18,358 nucleotides of DNA from Clostridiales bacterium. Lineage in GTDB: Bacteria > Bacillota > Clostridia > Lachnospirales > Lachnospiraceae. The notes under the pieces were generated by a model. The model did no database searches, was not told where the DNA came from, and worked only from the letters and a program-made list of their open reading frames with translations. The stretch's first letter is position 1, and the number at the start of each line of letters is the position of its first letter. The position numbers and the translations under genes were made by a program. The stretch spans positions 1 to 18,358 of the forward strand of contig DXXQ01000068.1 of assembly GCA_019416265.1 (NCBI GenBank), read 5' to 3'. Positions 13,417 to 18,358 of the stretch are shown here, piece by piece.

Positions 13417-15120
13417 ATGAAAGCGAAAAATATCAAACGTATTATGTCATTTTCCCTTGCAGCATGTATGGTTTTCTCCCTTACGGCATGCGGAGGCAAA
13501 GACGAGAAAAAGGAACTGAATAAAGGTGAATTCCAGGAAGTTGATACTGCAGAACTGGCATTTCCTCTGAAAGAAAAAGCAACTCTTACAGGAATGACAA
13601 GCTTCCCGGCAAACACAGAGTCCGATCCCAATAACAGAACCATTTTCAAACGTCTTCAGGAAAAGACAAACGTGGAAATCGAATGGACTGCTATTCAGGC
13701 TGACCAGTGGGCAGACAAAATCGCACTTAACATGGCAAACACCAAGAACCTGACAGACTTCGTATTCACAGCAGGTTTCAGTGACAGTGATCTTCTGAAG
13801 TATGCAAAGCAGGGCGTTATCATTCCTCTGGAAAAATATATTGACGCTTATATGCCCAACTTAAGCGCTGTATTTGAAAAATATCCGGAATACAGAACCA
13901 TGGCAACAGATACAGAAGGTCATATCTGGGCTCTTCCTTGGATCGAGCAGTTAGGCTCTGACAAAACAGCGATCCAGACTCTCGACAACATGAGCTTCAT
14001 CAACAAGAAATGGCTTGATTTCCTCGGACTGGAAATTCCGGAAACTGTAGAGGAATTTGAGGAAGTTCTTATGGCATTCCGTGATCACGCATCTGAGCTT
14101 CAGGCAGAATTCGGCATCGACGGAAGCATCATCCCTATGTCCTGTATCTTAAATGACGGCGGACAGGATCCTGCAATCCTCATCAATGGCTTCGGCGAAG
14201 GCTATGGCGACCCTGATCCGGGAAGACATATCGTAGTTACCGACGACCTTAAGGTTATCTGCAGCGCTACACAGCAGGGCTACAAAGACGGTATTCAGTG
14301 GATGCACCACCTTTATGAAGAAGGACTGATCGATCCGGAAGCTTTCACCCATGACTGGTCTACCTACGTTTCCAAAGGTAAATCCGGACGTTACGGCGTA
14401 TGCTTCTCCTGGGACATTGCAAATATTGACAATCTGACTGACTGGGTTCCTCTTCCTGTTCTTACTGCAGACACTACAAATCTGACTCCTGACAACGGTT
14501 CCTTTACCAGCGGTTTTGACCGCGGACGCTGTGTTGTAACAGCAGTTGCCGAAAATCCGGCGCTTGTCTGCGCATGGCTTGACCAGATGTACGACCCATT
14601 CCAGTCTCCGCAGAACAACTGGGGAACTTATGGAGAAGATGATGACTTCGATATTTTCGAGCTTGGCAAAAACGCAGACGGCGAAGAAATGCTTACACAC
14701 GCTCCTCTCGGAGACGCTTCTCCTGTAGAAGTACGTGAGGCAGAAGCAGTCGGAGGTCCTCTGGCAGTTCTTGATGAATATTATGACAAATATGTAACCT
14801 GCCCGGATGACGCACAGTACCGTCTTGACTGGATCGAAGAATTCTACACACCGGATATGAACACCAAGTATGTATACCCGAACGTATTTATGAGCCGTGA
14901 AGACAATGAAAAACTTTCCAACTTACAGGCAGATATCTCAAAAACAATTAACGCAAAAAAATCCGACTGGATCATGAACGGATTTACAGACGCAGACTGG
15001 GATGAATATATCGATTCTCTGGACAAATACGGTCTTGAAGAATACCTGAGCATCTTCCAGAAATATCTGGATTCCTTCTATGAGACAGATACAAACACAG
15101 ACGCACAGAAAGGTGAATAA
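13417..15120 (+). CDS. Extracellular solute-binding lipoprotein of the sugar importer
   Basis: This 567-residue receptor has a lipoprotein signal with lipobox LTAC and the lipidated cysteine at residue 25. It should capture the sugar outside and hand it to the two permeases encoded upstream. Its size and order of motifs fit the large LplA/LipO-like subset of family 1 solute-binding proteins: TGMTSFPANTESDPNNRTIF, LQEKTNVEIEWTAI, FVFTAGFSDSDLLKYAKQGV then IIPLEKYIDAYMPN, and a Trp/Tyr-rich ligand cleft. I start at ATG 13417, with AAAGGAG eight bases upstream, rather than at TTG 13411. GH32 follows after 3 bp, which points to a sucrose- or fructan-type ligand. Exact ligand and length preference are unknown. 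Confidence 0.93.
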   Translation: MKAKNIKRIMSFSLAACMVFSLTACGGKDEKKELNKGEFQEVDTAELAFPLKEKATLTGMTSFPANTESDPNNRTIFKRLQEKTNVEIEWTAIQADQWADKIALNMANTKNLTDFVFTAGFSDSDLLKYAKQGVIIPLEKYIDAYMPNLSAVFEKYPEYRTMATDTEGHIWALPWIEQLGSDKTAIQTLDNMSFINKKWLDFLGLEIPETVEEFEEVLMAFRDHASELQAEFGIDGSIIPMSCILNDGGQDPAILINGFGEGYGDPDPGRHIVVTDDLKVICSATQQGYKDGIQWMHHLYEEGLIDPEAFTHDWSTYVSKGKSGRYGVCFSWDIANIDNLTDWVPLPVLTADTTNLTPDNGSFTSGFDRGRCVVTAVAENPALVCAWLDQMYDPFQSPQNNWGTYGEDDDFDIFELGKNADGEEMLTHAPLGDASPVEVREAEAVGGPLAVLDEYYDKYVTCPDDAQYRLDWIEEFYTPDMNTKYVYPNVFMSREDNEKLSNLQADISKTINAKKSDWIMNGFTDADWDEYIDSLDKYGLEEYLSIFQKYLDSFYETDTNTDAQKGE

Positions 15121-15123
15121 TTT

Positions 15124-16617
15124 ATGACAAGTCAGACTTTACGGGAAGCACGAAAATATGAAGAGACTTCCGCAAAAATGATCAAAGCAGAAGAAAGACC
15201 TATATTCCATTTATCTCCCCGTACGGGCTGGACAAATGACCCCAATGGATTTTCCTTCTATAACGGACAATATCATCTGTTCTATCAGTACAATCCATAC
15301 AATATCCACTGGGGTCCCATGCACTGGGGACATGCAGTAAGCAAGGATATGCTGCACTGGGAGTTTCTCCCGGCAGCTCTTGCCCCGGATGAGATTTTTG
15401 ACAGAGACGGCTGTTTCTCAGGAAGTGCAGAGACACTTCCTGACGGCAGACAGCTTCTCATGTACACAGGCGTAGCCCGAGAGCCTCAGCCGGACGGCAC
15501 TTTCAGAGATGTACAGACTCAGTGTCTTGCTGTCGGAGACGGCGTAGATTACGAAAAGCTTGACACAAACCCTGTACTTGACGGAAACGACATTCCGGAG
15601 GGCAGCAGCAAAGCCGACTTCCGTGACCCGAAGGTATGGCGCAATGAAGACGGAACTTATAGCTGTGTTGTTGCCAGCCGCCCCGCTGACGGAAGCGGCC
15701 AGATTCTTCTTTACAGCAGCCAGGACGGTCTGAGCTGGAAATTTAATACCATTCTTGCCCAGAACCGCAACCGCTTCGGTAAAATGTGGGAATGCCCTGA
15801 TTTCATCGAGCTTGACGGCAAACAGGTTCTCCTTGTAAGTCCTCAGGATATGCTGCCGAAGGGACTGGAGTACCATAACGGAAACGGAACCCTCTGCATC
15901 ATCGGTTCCTACGATAAGGAGAAAAAAGTCTTCACAGAGGAACATGACCAGGCAATTGATTACGGCATTGACTTCTATGCTTCCCAGACCCTTCTCACTC
16001 CTGACGGACGCCGTGTAATGATCGGCTGGATGCAGAACTGGGATACCTGTGCTCCTCACTCTCCTGATCAGAAATGGTTCGGTCAGATGAGCCTTCCAAG
16101 AGAGCTTTCCATCAAAAACGGAAGACTTTACCAGCAGCCGGTCAAAGAGCTGGAAAGCCTGAGAGAAAACAAGGTTTCTTATGAAGATGTTATAATCGAA
16201 GATGATACCATGTGTTTCGACGGAGTAGACGGACGCTGCGTAGATATGGAAATCTCCATTCTTCCTGAAGATGCCCGGAACCTTTACGAAAACTTCACTG
16301 TTCGTTTCGCACAGAACGAAGACTTTAAGACATCCTTAAGCTTCCATCCGCAGGAATCCATCCTGAAAATCGACCGTAAATTCTCAGGTTCAAGAAGAGC
16401 CCATGTTCACCAGAGACGTTGTCTTGTAAACAGTCCAAACGGCGAACTGAAGCTTCGTATCATCCTTGACCGTTTCAGCGCAGAGATCTTTGTCAATGAC
16501 GGAGAAAAGGTAATGACTATTACCTTAAGCACTCCGCCGGAAGCAGACGGAATCTCCTTCCACGCAGACGGAAAAATAAAAATGAATCTTGTAAAATATA
16601 ATCTTTCCGCTAAATAA
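15124..16617 (+). CDS. GH32 beta-fructosidase (sucrose/fructo-oligosaccharide hydrolase)
   Basis: A 497-residue glycoside hydrolase that cleaves terminal beta-fructosyl bonds in sucrose or short fructans. All three GH32 catalytic motifs are present: WTNDPNG with the nucleophile Asp39, FRDP with the transition-state Asp168, and WECPDF with the acid/base Glu223. The five-blade propeller runs to about residue 340 and a C-terminal beta-sandwich follows (FTVRFAQNEDF to the end). There is no signal peptide, so it works inside on imported sugar. Without a sugar PTS gene nearby, an unphosphorylated substrate is more likely than sucrose 6-phosphate, but sequence alone does not decide. Only 3 bp separate it from the binding-protein gene; a weak AGGTG serves as ribosome binding site, so translational coupling is likely. 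Confidence 0.95.
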   Translation: MTSQTLREARKYEETSAKMIKAEERPIFHLSPRTGWTNDPNGFSFYNGQYHLFYQYNPYNIHWGPMHWGHAVSKDMLHWEFLPAALAPDEIFDRDGCFSGSAETLPDGRQLLMYTGVAREPQPDGTFRDVQTQCLAVGDGVDYEKLDTNPVLDGNDIPEGSSKADFRDPKVWRNEDGTYSCVVASRPADGSGQILLYSSQDGLSWKFNTILAQNRNRFGKMWECPDFIELDGKQVLLVSPQDMLPKGLEYHNGNGTLCIIGSYDKEKKVFTEEHDQAIDYGIDFYASQTLLTPDGRRVMIGWMQNWDTCAPHSPDQKWFGQMSLPRELSIKNGRLYQQPVKELESLRENKVSYEDVIIEDDTMCFDGVDGRCVDMEISILPEDARNLYENFTVRFAQNEDFKTSLSFHPQESILKIDRKFSGSRRAHVHQRRCLVNSPNGELKLRIILDRFSAEIFVNDGEKVMTITLSTPPEADGISFHADGKIKMNLVKYNLSAK

Positions 16618-16628
16618 CTAAAAGAAGG

Positions 16629-16675
16629 GGATGTGAAAAAACTCGATTGAGTTTTTTCGCATCCCTCTTTTTGCT
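16629..16675 (+). terminator. Strong terminator of the transport/GH32 operon
   Basis: A 17-pair stem (GGGATG, one T-G pair, GAAAAAACTC and their complements) with loop GATT spans 16629-16666 and is followed by TCTTTTTG. It lies 11 bp after the GH32 stop codon. The A/T-rich inner stem and CTTCTTTT on the other side make it able to stop RNA from the convergent transposase gene as well. Confidence 0.92.
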
Positions 16676-18358
16676 TTTGTTGTGTATAAATTGCTAGAAT
16701 CCTACGCTGAAAAGGCGCACTTCCCCTACCCCATAGAGATTCTCTTTTTGAAATCTATGCGGCAGTTCTATTTCTCATCTTTTTGTTCTGATATTTATAT
16801 AGATTATGTCCTATTGCCACAAGTAAAACTTCTAGTTTAACCGAATCAATACCTCTTCGGACAATTCTCTTGTACCAACGGTCGTTTTTCATGATTCCAA
16901 AAGTGCCTTCTGCTTGTATCGAACGATTCATTCGTAACAGCGCACCATGAATACTCTCTAAGTTTTCAATTACTTCCTGATGCATTGCCGTGAGTTCCTG
17001 ATTGATCCGAATGGTTCGATTTTTATCTGTCTTCTTACATTTCTCTGCATATGGACATCCACTGCAATCTTCACATTCATACAGCTCTTCCTTACGTCCG
17101 TATTGATTTCCCCTCACACCTCTTCTGTATAAAAGGTGAAATGCTTTATCGTTAGGACATCTCATGACACCTTGTTCATCAATTCTAAAATTAACTGCAC
17201 GGAATGGATCTTCATGATACTTTTGATCCTTAGTTTCTTTTTTAAACATTGGAAACTTCATATACTTTTCCATTCCGTTCTGTTCGCAGAAAATATAGTT
17301 GTTATATGATCCATATCCAGCATCTGCCACAGGATACTTGGGATAGAAGCCATACGTTTGTTTGAAGTGCTCCATCAAAGGAATGAAACAGTCCATATCT
17401 GAACGATAATGGTTCACGTCAACAACTGCGATATATTCATCTGCTACACCAATCTGTACATTGTATGCCGGCAGAAGCTGATCATTGCCCATGTAATCCG
17501 TTTTGATGCGCATAAAGGTAGCTGATTTATCTGTTTTAGAATAGCTGTTACGATCAGGACTGCAAATGTCAATTCTTTCTATATATTCCTGAAGTTTCTG
17601 ACAGAAACCAGTCAAATGTTCATAATGACGCTGCTCTTTGGATTTTCTCTTTCCGCTTCCGTAAACAAAGGTACTGATATCCAGATCCCATAAAAGCTTT
17701 AGCTGATCAATGATTTCATTCAGATAATCTGGTACATACTCAGAATTCGTTGAAATCTGTACTCCACTCCATGCGATTTCTGTGTTGATTTCCTCAATTT
17801 CCGTAGTAATTTTTTCATAAAGCTTGTAACGGAACTTTTCGGTAGCCTTCTTCCAAACCCAGGTATATTTGTTGGCGTTTGCTTCAAACTTGGAACCATC
17901 GATGTAGATGTGTTGCAAATCCACATGCTCCTCGTTGAAGATCGCTTGATTGATATCGTTAAAAATGTTTTCAATCTTATCCTGAAGGACTTCGTTGATG
18001 AAATATCCAAAGGTTCGGTATGATGGAGTCTGGTGATCCATGAGATACATGAATCTGATATTGACTTTGCAGTTGTCTTCCAGTTCTCTCAGGGAGCAGT
18101 AGCCGCTGGTCATAAATCCGAAAAGTACTGTTTTTAACATGTTGACCGGATTATATCTGAGCCGTCCAGTTGTGTACTCCGGAATATCTGTCAGATACTT
18201 ATTTAAATCGATTCCTCCCATCAATCTGTCAAATGTTAAAACAGGATCCAGCAGATCCAAACAATCTGAAAGATACAGCGGTAAATATCCTTGTTCTGGA
18301 TTATTATAATTTATAGTTGAAATTTTCATCGGAAGTTAATTTTAACATAAAAGAGGAC
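16668..18358 (-). mobile_element. IS1182-type insertion sequence, outer end not resolved
   Basis: The element carries one transposase gene on the minus strand. The terminal repeats could not be fixed. CCTCTTTT occurs facing inward near both ends (about 16665 on plus, about 18349-18356 on minus), which may be a chance match or the start of an inverted repeat. If it is real, the element is about 1.7 kb, a usual size for this family. The left boundary given is therefore approximate. The right end lies at or beyond the window edge. Confidence 0.6.
16755..18329 (-). CDS. IS1182-family transposase
   Basis: A 524-residue, apparently intact DDE transposase. The N-terminal domain (about residues 15-115, with LRYNPVNMLKTVLFGFMTSG and YCSLRELEDNC) is the DUF772 type. 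The catalytic triad can be proposed as Asp144 (IYIDGSKFEAN), Asp336 (PVADAGYGS) and Glu474 (IQAEGTFGIMK). A cysteine cluster at 419, 422, 425 and 431 may bind zinc, as is common in this family. The C-terminus has the WYKRIVRRGIDSVKLEVLLV helix that closes the RNase H-like fold. The ATG has no strong ribosome binding site, which fits the low expression usual for transposases. It faces the GH32 gene across the shared terminator. Confidence 0.92.
   Translation of the reverse strand: MKISTINYNNPEQGYLPLYLSDCLDLLDPVLTFDRLMGGIDLNKYLTDIPEYTTGRLRYNPVNMLKTVLFGFMTSGYCSLRELEDNCKVNIRFMYLMDHQTPSYRTFGYFINEVLQDKIENIFNDINQAIFNEEHVDLQHIYIDGSKFEANANKYTWVWKKATEKFRYKLYEKITTEIEEINTEIAWSGVQISTNSEYVPDYLNEIIDQLKLLWDLDISTFVYGSGKRKSKEQRHYEHLTGFCQKLQEYIERIDICSPDRNSYSKTDKSATFMRIKTDYMGNDQLLPAYNVQIGVADEYIAVVDVNHYRSDMDCFIPLMEHFKQTYGFYPKYPVADAGYGSYNNYIFCEQNGMEKYMKFPMFKKETKDQKYHEDPFRAVNFRIDEQGVMRCPNDKAFHLLYRRGVRGNQYGRKEELYECEDCSGCPYAEKCKKTDKNRTIRINQELTAMHQEVIENLESIHGALLRMNRSIQAEGTFGIMKNDRWYKRIVRRGIDSVKLEVLLVAIGHNLYKYQNKKMRNRTAA

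Noticed and set aside
14149..14700. 183-codon minus-strand frame inside the binding-protein gene
   Set aside because: Antisense shadow with no promoter or ribosome binding site seen.
15418..16059. 213-codon minus-strand frame inside the GH32 gene
   Set aside because: Antisense to all the catalytic motifs of a certain gene; no initiation signals.
16700..16750. Terminator for the transposase at the ATAGA/TCTAT inverted repeat
   Set aside because: The stem is short and bulged and is followed on the minus strand by a G-rich run, not by T residues; the stem at 16629-16666 is the better stop.

Overview
The window looks like chromosomal DNA of a gut Firmicute, most likely a member of the Lachnospiraceae and possibly Blautia-like. 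The genus is inferred from protein style only, without a search. Supporting signs are moderate-to-low GC, strong AGGAGG ribosome binding sites, TTGACA/TATAAT promoters with 17-bp spacers, Firmicute lipoproteins, a YtvI-type membrane protein, and a LacI/YesL/LplB-LplC sugar locus.

Left part (1-8412), all on the minus strand. From right to left it holds pyruvate kinase, a YbhJ-type aconitase-superfamily hydratase closed by a clear terminator, a 1.2-kb AT-rich stretch with no intact gene, an RluA-family pseudouridine synthase, a YtvI/AI-2E-type membrane protein, and a solitary sugar-binding lipoprotein with its own promoter and terminator. The AT-rich stretch carries a near-consensus minus-strand promoter and coding-like fragments broken by stops. 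It is either a decaying gene or an unrecognised RNA.

Centre and right (8574-16617) is a fructan/sucrose utilisation locus built from two divergent transcripts around a 400-bp control region. Leftward run a LacI-type regulator, a YesL-family (DUF624) membrane protein and a one-pass membrane protein whose outer domain resembles a reduced solute-binding protein. Rightward run two ABC permeases of the LplB/LplC type, a large solute-binding lipoprotein and a cytoplasmic GH32 beta-fructosidase, ending at a very strong terminator. The likely scheme is capture of sucrose or short fructo-oligosaccharides outside the cell, import without phosphorylation, and hydrolysis inside. No ATPase or fructokinase is encoded here, so a shared MsmX-type ATPase elsewhere is expected. 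The control region has well-formed promoters facing both ways, an inverted repeat inside the -35/-10 spacer of the transport promoter, and about ten copies of TGTAAA(A). The same motif recurs before the binding-protein gene and at the far left promoter.

The right end (about 16670-18358) is an intact IS1182-type transposase gene, convergent with the GH32 gene; the outer end of the element lies at or beyond the window edge. No rRNA, tRNA, CRISPR array or known riboswitch was recognised. The strongest leads for something undescribed are the YesL/tethered binding-domain pair, the TGTAAA array and the promoter-bearing gap.
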